From Actinoalloteichus hoggarensis (GTDB taxonomy: Bacteria > Actinomycetota > Actinomycetes > Mycobacteriales > Pseudonocardiaceae), in NCBI RefSeq assembly GCF_002234535.1, contig NZ_CP022521.1, positions 6,432,001 to 6,496,000 on the forward strand: a stretch of 64,000 bases of DNA, given 5' to 3'. The notes under the pieces were generated by a model. The model was not told the DNA's origin. It saw only the letters and a list, made by a program, of their open reading frames with translations, and searched no databases. Positions 35,902 to 44,430 of the stretch are shown piece after piece. The position numbers were made by a program, and so were the translations under genes. Each line of letters begins with the position of its first letter. Within the stretch, counting starts at the first letter, position 1.

Positions 35902-36047
35902 ACGCCACCGCACCGGGTCGGTCCACTGTGGACGCAAGGGTCAGACGTGGTGTTCATGAGCGCTGCGATGGCTGTCCCCTTCGGCGCGAAGGACAGATCC
36001 AGGTCGAAGTCATCGAATGCGGTCGGGTGATCTCCGTCGATCTCCAT
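35835..36047 (-). CDS. FxLD-family lanthipeptide precursor, 3' end displaced
   Basis: A 70-residue reading frame with a perfect AGGAGG (36055-36060 on the plus strand) 7 bp before its ATG. The leader holds the family signature DDFDLDLSF (residues 12-20), then AALMNTTSDPC, matching the leader/core junction I know from FxLD lanthipeptides. The possible core is SDPCVHSGPTRCGG. After Gly48 the frame runs antisense into the last codons of the TetR gene, so the original core end was probably replaced. The core has fewer Ser, Thr and Cys than usual. No lanthionine-forming dehydratase or cyclase genes are in the window. It may be a relic, or be matured in trans. Confidence 0.65.
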   Translation of the reverse strand: MEIDGDHPTAFDDFDLDLSFAPKGTAIAALMNTTSDPCVHSGPTRCGGVHRSRIARAMVLACRAARSDRS

Positions 36048-36087
36048 TGCGATTCCTCCTGTCGGGTGGTGCCGCCTGGCTGTTCGC

Positions 36088-36338
36088 TCACGTCGCGGGC
36101 CAGGAGATGGTGACCGGGACCGACGTGTCCAAGACCAGACCCGAGCTTCGGTCCGGGCATGCGCCGGCCGGGTGGGCGCGGAACTCGGCTCGATGTCCTC
36201 GGTGTCGTCGATGCCAGGCGTCGATCTCGGAACTCAGGCGATCGGCCGTCGCGTGCGCCTGGTGGCCGTGCCCGACGGCGCCGAACTCGTAGACGGTGCG
36301 GTCGGTGTCGACCTGCCGGATCGCGAGAGCGGTCGGGC
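36088..36338 (-). pseudogene. C-terminal fragment of FxLD-system methyltransferase
   Basis: The last 80 codons of this open frame resemble the C-terminal domain of the O-methyltransferase of FxLD RiPP clusters. It shows LAIRQVDTDRTVYEFGAVGHG, then ADRLSSEIDAWHRRHRGH, HPAGACPDRSSGLVLD and the terminal VTISWPAT. The whole enzyme is about 400 residues; the SAM-binding N-terminal part is absent in all frames upstream. The fragment ends 41 bp before the start codon of the FxLD precursor, on the same strand. Recognition is from memory of the family, without a search. Confidence 0.6.
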
Positions 36339-37304
36339 GCAGGCCTGGTCGACTCGATGCGGGGCGCGGCGCCGAGGACGTCCGTTCCGTCGCCCGCCGG
36401 ACTTCGGCGGCGTTCGCGCGCCACGGCACGGGGGACCGTCTCCCGTGTGCCGGTCGAGGGCGTCATCCCTCCCCGAATCCCTGCTCCCTGCCTGTCCACG
36501 GCATCCGGTCGGTGCGGCGACGAGCGGCCCGCGATCGCGAACGGACGATCTCCTCCGCGTTGAGGATCGCGCCGCCCGTCAAGCGATGCGCTGGTCGACA
36601 GGCTCCACGACGCAGGCCACAGGCCTGCGCGCCCGGCGGCCCGTGATCCTCGTCGCGACGTCAAGCAGAGCCCGTCCCGCGGGCGTAGATCGTCCGAGCG
36701 GAGCCCGGCCGTCCACATCGGTACGGGTATCGGCTTCGGCGACCGTCGGCGCCGCGTGCCGATGTCCGCACAGCCTCGACAGCCCAAGCTCGGTCCGTCC
36801 GAGATCGCCGCTGCCCACGGTCCACCCGCCATCGACGGACCGCACGGCTCGGGTTCGGCCTCACGGACGTGGGCACCCGCGCGGCTCCCCGCCGCGGCCG
36901 CCGACCGGCGCGCTCCCTCGCCGGACGACGAGCGGGCAGATCATGCCGAGCGTTCGACGGGGCGCCCCGGCCGCCCCACGCAGTCGACCTGCCCCTTCCG
37001 ACCCGGAGGCCGCAGAGGCCCCGGCCGCACCCGGCGCTCACTACCGGCACCGACATGCTAACTCTATGGAGTCAAAATGAGCGGCCTGTGGATAAACGTG
37101 CAGGATACGCGCACATTTCGGACGCATCGCCCCGAGGTCGACACAGGGTCAACGATCCCGCACGCTGCGCATATAACGAAGAGGTCAACTTAGTACCTAT
37201 TTTCACGAGCCCGACCCGAGTCGACCTTCCGTGAGGTTACGGTCCCCTCGTCACCTGAACGTGTGACCCCAACCGGGGGGCTGGGGCACTGGGGAAGGAG
37301 CTAA
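36339..37304. other. Gene-poor stretch with protease promoter at its end
   Basis: Nearly 1 kb without a recognisable gene. Long open frames exist on both strands, but they are Arg/Pro/Ser-rich and lack ribosome sites. From about 37040 the sequence becomes much less GC-rich (around 37060-37200), which is likely the promoter region of the protease gene. Its ribosome site AAGGAG is at 37295-37300. Confidence 0.5.
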
Positions 37305-39350
37305 ATGAGCAAGGCAAGTCCCAGTCGGGGGCTGCTCGCCGCGGCGTTGTCCGCAGGCGTTGTCACCCTGGGGGCCTTCGGGGGCGTCGCAAGCGCCCAG
37401 ACCGAGGAAGCGTCCCCGCTGAACAGTGCCGACGTGAACGTCGAGTCGATCCCCTCCGAGATGCGGGTCGCCATCGAGCGCGACCTCGGCATCAGCGCCG
37501 AGGCGTACGCGGAGCAGGCCACTGCGGCAGGAAACGCCTCGATCACCAGCACCCGCCTCGCGGGCGAGCTGGGTGACAGCTTCGGCGGCGCGTGGTTCAA
37601 CTCGGACACGAACTCTCTCCACGTCAAGGTCACCGACAACGTGGCGGCACAGGTCGCCGTCGACCTCGGTGCCGAGGTCGAGGTGGGCGGGCCCAGCCTC
37701 GGCCAGCTCGACGCGGCTAGCGCCGAGCTCGCCTCGTGGGCGTCCAACCAGAACGGCCTCGTCGCAGGCGTCTCGGTCGACGTCCAGAGCAGCTCGGTCG
37801 TCGTGACCCTCGTCAACGGCGAAGAGGCCGCAAGCCTCGCGGGCCAGGTCCCGAACGTCGGCGTCGAGGTCACCACCCAGCAGCAGACCGCCGAGCGCAG
37901 GCTCGTCGACATCAACGGTGGCGACGGCTACTTCACCGGCAACCAGGCCGAGGACGCCATCATCGGCGTCTGCTCCTTCGGCTTCCCGGCGTACGACGCC
38001 GCGGGCAGCCCCTTGTACCTGACCGCAGGACACTGCTACGGCGACGAGGACAACAGCGTCGCCTACCGGGAGATCCCCAACGAGCAGCCGTCCCTGCCGC
38101 TGGAGCGCCTCGGCGACTTCGGCACCGTGTCCTTCGGCGAGGACAACAACGACTTCGCCACCATCAACATCACCGGCGACTCCATCGCGCCCGCCGTCAA
38201 CACCTGGAACGGCGACACGACCACCCTCACCGGCGTCGTCGCGCCGCTGGAGGGCATGGAGGTCTGCAAGTCGGGCCGTACCACCCAGTACACCTGTGGC
38301 GAGATCACGCACGCCGCGACGACCTGGGAGGGCGTGAACGACGGCCAGGGCAACCTGGTCGACATCGACGGCTTCGAGCACAGCGCCTGCACCGAGGGCG
38401 GTGACAGTGGCGGTGCCATCGTCGCGGGCTCGCTCGCCGTGGGCATCACCTCCGCCGCCGCGGGCAACGCCGACGGCGGCTGTGAGATCACGGACGGTCA
38501 GGGCAACCCGATCGACCCGATCTCGCTCGGCGTCTCCCTGACCGCCGACGTGCTCCCCCACCTGAACGACGTCGCCGTGCTGACCGAGGTCAACGCGCCG
38601 GTCATCGAGTCCCCCGAGGACGGCCAGCGCATCGGCGAGGACGAGCAGGTCATCCGTGGCACCGCGAACCCGTTCGCCACGGTCAGCGCTCAGATCAACG
38701 ACCAGTCCGCCGAGGTCCAGGCCGACGCGGACGGCGCCTGGGAGCTTCGTCCCGCCTCCGCGCTGCCGGTGGGCGAGTACTCCGTCACCGCCTCGCAGTC
38801 GCTGACGGTGGGCGGCCAGACCTACAGCTCCGAGGACACCAGCCTCACCTTCTACGTCGCCCCGGCGGCTCCGAGCATCCTCGAGCCCGCCGACGGCACC
38901 GAGAGCGACAACGCCACGCCGACCGTCAGCGGTACCGCTGAGCCCGGTGCGATCGTCACCGTCTCGGTCGACGACAAGGAGGCGAGCAGCGCCGACGCCG
39001 ACGCCGACGGCAACTGGGCCGTCAACCTGGTCGACGAGCTGCCCGCAGGCTCGCACACCATCACGGCCGTGCAGGTCATCGACGGTGCCGAGTCCGCGGC
39101 CGCCAGTGTGACCTACATCGTGCTGGACGGAGACGGCGAGGTTCCTCCCCCCACCACGCCGCCCGGCGACGGTGAGGGCGAGGGCCCGGACGCCGGTGCC
39201 CCCGACCAGGATGAGGACGACCTGGCAGACACCGGTGCGAACTTCATCCTCCCGCTGATCATCATCGGCGGCGTGGCGCTCGCGGGCGGCACCTTCCTGG
39301 CGCTGAAGTTCCGGCGTCGCAACGCCGCGGGCACGGACGGCGTCGCCTGA
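37305..39350 (+). CDS. LAxTG-anchored trypsin-like serine protease with Ig-like repeats
   Basis: A 681-residue exported protein. Signal peptide is at 1-32 (GLLAAALSAGVVTLGAFGG, cleavage near ASA-QT), then a prodomain of about 160 residues with alpha-lytic-protease character. The chymotrypsin-fold domain (about 210-420) has catalytic His243 (LTAGHCY), Asp283 (NDFATIN) and Ser368 (GGDSGGAI). Two bacterial Ig-like repeats follow (APVIESPEDGQ and APSILEPADGT), then a Pro/Gly/acid linker and LADTGAN, a transmembrane helix and KFRRR, a class E-type sortase signal. The protein is strongly acidic. It should be cell-wall linked and self-activating. ATG 37305 follows AAGGAG. Confidence 0.92.
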   Translation: MSKASPSRGLLAAALSAGVVTLGAFGGVASAQTEEASPLNSADVNVESIPSEMRVAIERDLGISAEAYAEQATAAGNASITSTRLAGELGDSFGGAWFNSDTNSLHVKVTDNVAAQVAVDLGAEVEVGGPSLGQLDAASAELASWASNQNGLVAGVSVDVQSSSVVVTLVNGEEAASLAGQVPNVGVEVTTQQQTAERRLVDINGGDGYFTGNQAEDAIIGVCSFGFPAYDAAGSPLYLTAGHCYGDEDNSVAYREIPNEQPSLPLERLGDFGTVSFGEDNNDFATINITGDSIAPAVNTWNGDTTTLTGVVAPLEGMEVCKSGRTTQYTCGEITHAATTWEGVNDGQGNLVDIDGFEHSACTEGGDSGGAIVAGSLAVGITSAAAGNADGGCEITDGQGNPIDPISLGVSLTADVLPHLNDVAVLTEVNAPVIESPEDGQRIGEDEQVIRGTANPFATVSAQINDQSAEVQADADGAWELRPASALPVGEYSVTASQSLTVGGQTYSSEDTSLTFYVAPAAPSILEPADGTESDNATPTVSGTAEPGAIVTVSVDDKEASSADADADGNWAVNLVDELPAGSHTITAVQVIDGAESAAASVTYIVLDGDGEVPPPTTPPGDGEGEGPDAGAPDQDEDDLADTGANFILPLIIIGGVALAGGTFLALKFRRRNAAGTDGVA

Positions 39351-39393
39351 TCCAGGTGACACCGGTTCGATGAACCGCTGATCGACGACGAAC

Positions 39394-39426
39394 AGGGCGG
39401 CCACTCCAGATCGGAGTGGCCGCCCT
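39394..39426 (+). terminator. Hairpin terminator after protease gene
   Basis: A perfect 14-bp stem (39394-39407 with 39413-39426) with a 5-base loop ends in TTT and lies 44 bp after the stop codon. The remaining gap to 39698 shows no gene. Confidence 0.7.
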
Positions 39427-39698
39427 TTCGCGTCCCGGTCGTCGCCCTCGGATCGGACCACAGGCGGCGGATCGCACCTGACCCTCCTGTCGAGCCGGGT
39501 CCCGCCCCGGGGACCTGGCCGCTCGCCGCTGGATTCCGACCGGTGGCGACGGCCGAGGCAGGATCGCCGAGGGAGTCCGCGCTCGCCCGCACGTCGCTCG
39601 GCCCGCGAGAGTCAGGCGAGACGGTCTCGGATGTCGATGCGGTCGACCTCAGGCGACCCCGGCAGGGGACACTCGTCGTACCGCTGACCCCTACGGTG

Positions 39699-39714
39699 GT
39701 TACCGACCGGTAAC
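39699..39714. promoter_or_regulatory. Near-palindromic operator before EtfD-like gene
   Basis: GTTACCGACCGGTAAC pairs with itself in 14 of 16 positions. It is about 50 bp before the ATG at 39763. Its 12-bp core is identical to sites at 35309 and 50969. Probably a TetR-type operator. Confidence 0.65.
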
Positions 39715-39762
39715 TTGACGTACGCTGCCCACACTCGAAAGTTCGGACTGGAGGCTTCGGGG

Positions 39763-42054
39763 ATGGACGTCCTGCACCTGGCCCTGGCGACGATCAGCTA
39801 TGCGGTGACCGCGGTCGCGCTCGTCCTGTTGATCAGGGCGGTCGTGAGCATCGTGCGCACCGTTCGGCTGGGTCAGCCGGACCCGACCCGTAACGGCCCG
39901 CTGCCCCGCAGGCTGCGGACGATGCTGATCGAGATCGTCGGGCACACCCGGATGCTCAAATGGGGAGTCGTCGGGGCCGCGCACTGGTTCGTGATGGTCG
40001 GCTTCCTGACGCTGATCCCGATGCTCATCGAGGCCTACGGCGAGACGTGGAACCCGTACTTCAGCCTGCCCATCGTGGGCGGTTGGAGCCTGTGGGGCCT
40101 GTTCGTCGAGTTCATGGCCACCACGACGGTGCTGGGCATCCTCGTTCTGATCGTCATCCGCCAACGCAGTCATCCCCGCCGCGCCGACCTGCAGTCACGG
40201 TTCGCCGGCTCCAGCTTCTGGCAGGCATACTTCGTCGAGGGCGTCATCCTCGGCGTCGGCCTGTGCATCCTGCTCATCAGGGGCTTCAAGGCCGCCACCG
40301 ACCACCTCCCCTATCCCGTGTGGGCCGCGCCGATCTCCCACGCGCTCGGAGCGGTGCTGCCCGCCTCCGCGATCGGCATCTCGATCGTCGCGACGATCAA
40401 GGTCCTCATCTCGATGGCCTGGGCGATCGTCATCGCCAGAAACCTGACCATGGGCGTCGCCTGGCACCGCTTCAGCGCCTTCTTCAACATCTACTTCAAG
40501 CGCGAGGCCGACGGCGCCGTCGCCCTGGGCGCGCTGAAGCCGATGATGAGCGGGGGCAAGCCGCTCGACTTCGAGGAGGCCGACCCCGACAAGGACGTCT
40601 TCGGCGCGGGCAAGGTCGAGGACTTCAGCTGGAAGGGCTGGCTGGACTTCTCCACCTGCACCGAGTGCGGCCGCTGCCAGTCGCAGTGCCCCGCGTGGAA
40701 CACCGCCAAGCCGCTCTCCCCGAAGTTGCTGATCACCTCGTTGCGCGACCATGCCTACGCCAAGGCCCCGTACCTGCTCGCGGGCGGCAGCAAGGACATG
40801 GCGGGCGACGAGGTCGGCATCGTCGGCGACGACGCGGAGGCGAGGATCGCCGCGATCCACCGCGACGTGCTCGCCGAGGCGGAGCGCCCGCTGGTGGGCG
40901 GGGTCGACGAACTCGGCGTCATCGATCCCGAGGTCCTGTGGTCCTGCACCACCTGCGGCGCCTGCGTCGAGCAGTGCCCGGTGGACATCGAGCACGTCGA
41001 TCACATCGTCGACATGCGGCGCTACCAGGTGCTCATCGAGTCGAACTTCCCGAGTGAACTCGGCGGGATGTTCAAGAACCTGGAGAACAAGGGCAATCCC
41101 TGGGGCCAGAACGCCAAGGACCGGCTGGCCTGGACCCAGGAACTGGACTTCGAGGTCCCCGTCTTCGACGGCGAACTGGCTGAGGACGTCGAGTACCTCT
41201 ACTGGGTCGGCTGCGCGGGCGCCTTCGAGGATCGGGCCCGCAAGACCACGCAGGCCGTCGCCGAGCTGCTCCACCTGGCCGACGTCAAGTACACGGTGCT
41301 GGGACCGGACGAGACCTGCACCGGCGACCCGGCTCGCCGGGCGGGCAACGAGTTCCTGTTCCAGATGCTGGCGCAGCAGAACGTGGAGACGCTCAACGCC
41401 GTCTTCGAGGGCCGGGAGAAGCACAAGCGCAAGATCGTCGCGACCTGCGCGCACTGCTTCAACAGCCTGGCCAACGAGTACGCGCAGCTCGGCGGGGAGT
41501 ACGAGGTCGTCCACCACACCCAGCTGCTGAACCGGCTCGTCCGCGAACGCAGGCTGGTCCCGGTCGCCGCGGTCGCCGAGGACGTCACGTACCACGACCC
41601 CTGCTATCTGGGCAGGCACAACCAGGTCTACACGCCGCCGCGCGAGTTGATCGGCGCCTCCGGGGCCGCGATGCGGGAGATGCCCCGCCACGGCGACCGC
41701 TCGATGTGCTGCGGCGCGGGCGGTGCGCGGATGTGGATGGAGGAGCGGGTCGGCAAGCGGATCAACGTGGAACGGGTCGACGAGGCGCTGGGCACCGCCC
41801 CGACGAAGATCGCGACCGGCTGCCCGTTCTGCCGGGTGATGCTCACCGACGGCGTCACCGCGAAGCAGAGCGAGGGACAGGGCGAGAACGTCGAGGTCGT
41901 GGACGTCGCGCAGCTGCTGCTCAGCGCGGTCCGACGCGGCACGGCACGGTCGGAGGGCGAGGTCGGCGGGGTCGGCGCGGACGCCAGGGCGGACGTACCG
42001 ACCGACGAGGTCGGCACCGGGACCCCGTTGCCCGAGCAGGATGCGGCTCGCTGA
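39763..42054 (+). CDS. etfD: EtfD-like membrane Fe-S oxidoreductase
   Basis: A 763-residue protein. The first 250 residues have about six membrane helices (NarI-like). Two 4Fe-4S motifs follow (CTECGRCQSQCP and CTTCGACVEQCP), then two CCG domains (WVGCAGAFEDRARK and HDPCYLG with MCCGAGGARMWME). This is the layout of Rv0338c/EtfD of mycobacteria, which passes electrons from the electron-transfer flavoprotein to the quinone pool during fatty-acid oxidation. ATG 39763 with GGAGG (39750-39754) is preferred over the TTG 48 bp upstream. The operator in its promoter recurs before the acyl-CoA dehydrogenase gene at 51024, which supports the role. The last 40 residues are a hydrophilic tail. Confidence 0.88.
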   Translation: MDVLHLALATISYAVTAVALVLLIRAVVSIVRTVRLGQPDPTRNGPLPRRLRTMLIEIVGHTRMLKWGVVGAAHWFVMVGFLTLIPMLIEAYGETWNPYFSLPIVGGWSLWGLFVEFMATTTVLGILVLIVIRQRSHPRRADLQSRFAGSSFWQAYFVEGVILGVGLCILLIRGFKAATDHLPYPVWAAPISHALGAVLPASAIGISIVATIKVLISMAWAIVIARNLTMGVAWHRFSAFFNIYFKREADGAVALGALKPMMSGGKPLDFEEADPDKDVFGAGKVEDFSWKGWLDFSTCTECGRCQSQCPAWNTAKPLSPKLLITSLRDHAYAKAPYLLAGGSKDMAGDEVGIVGDDAEARIAAIHRDVLAEAERPLVGGVDELGVIDPEVLWSCTTCGACVEQCPVDIEHVDHIVDMRRYQVLIESNFPSELGGMFKNLENKGNPWGQNAKDRLAWTQELDFEVPVFDGELAEDVEYLYWVGCAGAFEDRARKTTQAVAELLHLADVKYTVLGPDETCTGDPARRAGNEFLFQMLAQQNVETLNAVFEGREKHKRKIVATCAHCFNSLANEYAQLGGEYEVVHHTQLLNRLVRERRLVPVAAVAEDVTYHDPCYLGRHNQVYTPPRELIGASGAAMREMPRHGDRSMCCGAGGARMWMEERVGKRINVERVDEALGTAPTKIATGCPFCRVMLTDGVTAKQSEGQGENVEVVDVAQLLLSAVRRGTARSEGEVGGVGADARADVPTDEVGTGTPLPEQDAAR

Positions 42055-42149
42055 CGGCCGTCCCACCGACCCAGACGCCCTTCGCCGACCTACGGCGGAG
42101 GGCGTTCGTCCTTACGGGATGCCCGCGGCGGGAGGCGACAGAGCCCGGC

Positions 42150-42503
42150 TCACGCCGAGTGAGCCGCGGGCGGCTCCGCTTCGGCAGCCGCCGACCGTCG
42201 CAGACAGGCGACCGTCGCCATGTCGCACGCACCGCCGCGCCGAAGAGCGCCAGGAACCCTGCCGCGACGTCGACCTCGAAGCGGCTGACCTCGTACTCGC
42301 CGTCGAACAGCGGGATGCCCTTGCCCGATGAGAGTCGGCTCGATCTTGAGCATCAGTTCGTCGACGGTGTACCGGCGTGATCCGGCCTGTCCGCCGCCTG
42401 GCGGGCAAGGATGTACTGCTCGACCCCTTGTGCGGCGGTCGATCTCGATGGCCCAGAAGGTGATGTCCCCCGACGGGCTCCCGGGCCGAACGGGCGTCCG
42501 CAA
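42150..42503 (-). pseudogene. Decayed gene fragment, RibD/DHFR-like C-terminal end
   Basis: Protein-like pieces continue across three frames on the minus strand. GDITFWAIEIDRR comes first, then (shifted) QGVEQYILARQAADRP, then (shifted) YTVDELMLKIEPTLIG, then (shifted) GKGIPLFDGEYEVSRFEV. The third and fourth join at a run of G residues where one base seems inserted. The VDEL...P.LIGKGIPLF pattern resembles the end of RibD-type reductases, but the first piece does not clearly fit, so identity is uncertain. I read it as a frameshifted relic. Confidence 0.4.
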
Positions 42504-42649
42504 AGCCCGGACGCGTCAGAAGTGCATGCTCCGACCTCGACCGGCATCGGCGGCATCCTGACGTTCTCACTGGCCGCAGTGCTCTTCGTCGTCGCGGGCG
42601 GCCTGCGCTGTTGCCATCACGACGTCGACGCGCGATCAGGGACCGTGGT

Positions 42650-42695
42650 CCGTTGCCGGCGGTGGGTTCCCCTGCGAACCCACCGCCGGCAACGG
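42650..42695. repeat. Perfect 20-bp inverted repeat (hairpin)
   Basis: Arms 42650-42669 and 42676-42695 are exact inverse complements with a 6-base loop. No T run follows on either strand. A second hairpin (9-bp arms 42743-42751 and 42759-42767) lies close by. There is no gene between 42504 and 43273. Confidence 0.75.
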
Positions 42696-42868
42696 TATTA
42701 GCCGAGCATGAGCCGGTAGCTCAACGCCCGGACAGGTCAGGCGCCTGCCGAGGTTGCTTCGGCAGGCCTATTCCGTTGTCACGAATCGGCAGTGCGACGG
42801 AACACGGAACTCGTTGGAGACCGGCCCAGGACGTGAGGGCGCGCAGCACGCCCTAGACCGGAGTTTCA

Positions 42869-42905
42869 TCGGAGCGTTCCCGGTGCGAAACTGGGAGCGC
42901 TCCCA
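42869..42905. promoter_or_regulatory. Two CebR-like operator boxes
   Basis: TGGGAGCGCTCCCA at 42892-42905 is identical to the 14-bp palindrome bound by CebR, the LacI-family cellooligosaccharide repressor of streptomycetes. TCGGAGCGTTCCCG at 42869-42882 matches it in 11 of 14 positions. No cellobiose or glucosidase gene is near. Confidence 0.6.
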
Positions 42906-43100
42906 ATGATGAGAAGGGTAACGGGAGAGAAACACGCTGTAAACCCCCGGCGCGCAGTGATCCCGACTCCGAGCCGTCGGGGCGCCCGTCCGCAGGCAGT
43001 GCTCGACGCCCGTCCGGCGGCGCACCATGGGCGTTCGGCGGGGCGACGGCCGACCACACGACGACCCGGCCACGCTGGGCGGCTGGCGTCGCCCTTACTT

Positions 43101-43114
43101 CGGGAGCGCTCCCA
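43101..43114. promoter_or_regulatory. Third CebR-like operator box
   Basis: CGGGAGCGCTCCCA matches the CebR palindrome in 13 of 14 positions. It lies about 170 bp upstream of the SDR gene, the only gene it could control directly on the plus strand. Confidence 0.5.
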
Positions 43115-43273
43115 CACTCGTGCGGACAGCACGGAGAGGTGCCGTCGCACGGCAGGTCACCGGCGTGGACATGCCGGCACGACGGCCCGGCTCCGCAGGC
43201 GGTCGATCATGCGGCGCGGAAGCGTCGAGAAAATCGAGTGACTGTGAAGAGCGGCACACAGCAGGATCGGCGT

Positions 43274-44107
43274 GTGAGCGCATCCTCTGCGGAGCCGACG
43301 TCCGCACCGCCCCACCGTGATCCACGTCCGCTGCGCGGTCGCCGTGCTCTGGTCACCGGAGTCAGCAGAAGACAGGGCATCGGCTTCGCCGTCGCACGCA
43401 GGCTCGCCGCCTACGGGGCGGACGTCGTCTTCCAACATCACGTCCCGCACGACGCCGCGCAGGCCTGGGGAGCCGACCCGGCAGGCATCCCGGCGATCAC
43501 GGCGGGCATCCAGGCGGCGGGGCCGACGACACGGGTCACGGACGTCGCGGCCGACCTGACCGCACCCGGCGCGCCCGCCGCCGTGCTGGACGCCGCCACC
43601 GCGGCAGGCGGACTCGACATCCTGGTGTGCAACCACGCCCGCTCCGAGCCGGACGGCGATCTCGAGGCGATGACCGCCGAGATCCTGGACGGGCATTGGG
43701 CGGTGGACACCCGGTCCACGATCCTGCTGGCCCGCGAGTTCGCCACTCGACACGGCGGCGGCGACGGCGGACGCATCGTGTTCATGACCTCGGGCCAGGG
43801 CCAGGGCCCGATGACCGGCGAGGTCGCCTACGCCGCGGCCAAGGGAGCGCTGGCCGCCATCACACCCACCATCGCGGACCATCTCGCGGACCGAGGCATC
43901 ACCGTGAACGCGGTGAACCCCGGCCCGGTGGACACCGGATACGCAGGCCCGGCGGCACGGGAGGCCGTGGCGGCCCGGTTTCCCGGCGGCCGCTGGGGCG
44001 AGCCGGACGACCCGGCGAGACTGATCTCGTGGCTGGTCACCGACGAGGCACGGTGGATCACCGGCCAGGTCATCAACTCCGAGGGCGGCTTCCGCCGCTG
44101 GCGCTGA
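43274..44107 (+). CDS. SDR-family oxidoreductase
   Basis: A 277-residue short-chain dehydrogenase/reductase. The cofactor motif is ALVTGVSRRQGIGFAVARRL, the central motif is LVCNHA in place of NNAG, and the active site has Ser (FMTSGQ), Tyr and Lys (YAAAKGA). The GITVNAVNPGPVDTGY and ITGQVINSEGGF segments are typical, the latter of SDRs with an enoyl/ketoacyl-reductase-like end. NAD(P) preference and substrate are unclear. GTG 43274 is chosen for the CAGGA site 8 bp upstream; GTG 43238 is possible and would add 12 residues. It stands alone. Confidence 0.88.
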   Translation: MSASSAEPTSAPPHRDPRPLRGRRALVTGVSRRQGIGFAVARRLAAYGADVVFQHHVPHDAAQAWGADPAGIPAITAGIQAAGPTTRVTDVAADLTAPGAPAAVLDAATAAGGLDILVCNHARSEPDGDLEAMTAEILDGHWAVDTRSTILLAREFATRHGGGDGGRIVFMTSGQGQGPMTGEVAYAAAKGALAAITPTIADHLADRGITVNAVNPGPVDTGYAGPAAREAVAARFPGGRWGEPDDPARLISWLVTDEARWITGQVINSEGGFRRWR

Positions 44108-44430
44108 CGACATCGCGGCTCCGGGCACGGCACGCCCCAGGCCGGAGCCCCGCGAAGGCGGGCCCGAGGCCTGTGAGGGCGGCGTCGCCACAGCCTGTGG
44201 AGCAGCACCGTGACCGACACCCTCGCGACCGCCGGCCGCACCGACGACGGCCGGCGGCGAAACCATGCCCGACAGGCAGCCCAGCCGTCGGCACTCCGCG
44301 GCCAGGCGGATCCGGCTGGTGACGAACGCGCCGGGCCGCGCGGACATCAATTCATCCACGGTGGACCATCGGGCCCGTCGTCATCCGGATACTGAAGGTG
44401 ACAGCGACGACCCGGCCGGAGGGATCGAGC
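44108..44430. other. Intergenic stretch, nothing recognised
   Basis: About 320 bp between the SDR gene and the two-TM protein gene. I see no gene; the last bases include the GGAGGG ribosome site (44418-44423) of the next gene. Confidence 0.4.

Noticed and set aside
35954-36832. A 292-codon minus-strand frame overlapping the FxLD precursor and methyltransferase fragment
   Set aside because: It is Arg/Pro/Ser-rich without motifs, while the other two minus frames hold recognisable FxLD pieces.
37251-39461. A 736-codon minus-strand open frame opposite the protease gene
   Set aside because: It is the antisense shadow of a gene with a complete catalytic triad and signal peptide, and it shows no known motifs.
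40195-42066. A long minus-strand frame opposite the EtfD-like gene
   Set aside because: Antisense shadow in high-GC sequence; the plus strand has all Fe-S motifs.
42693-42775. tRNA-like string with GGTAGCTCAA
   Set aside because: It does not fold into a cloverleaf: no matching D-stem, anticodon stem or T-loop TTCGA.
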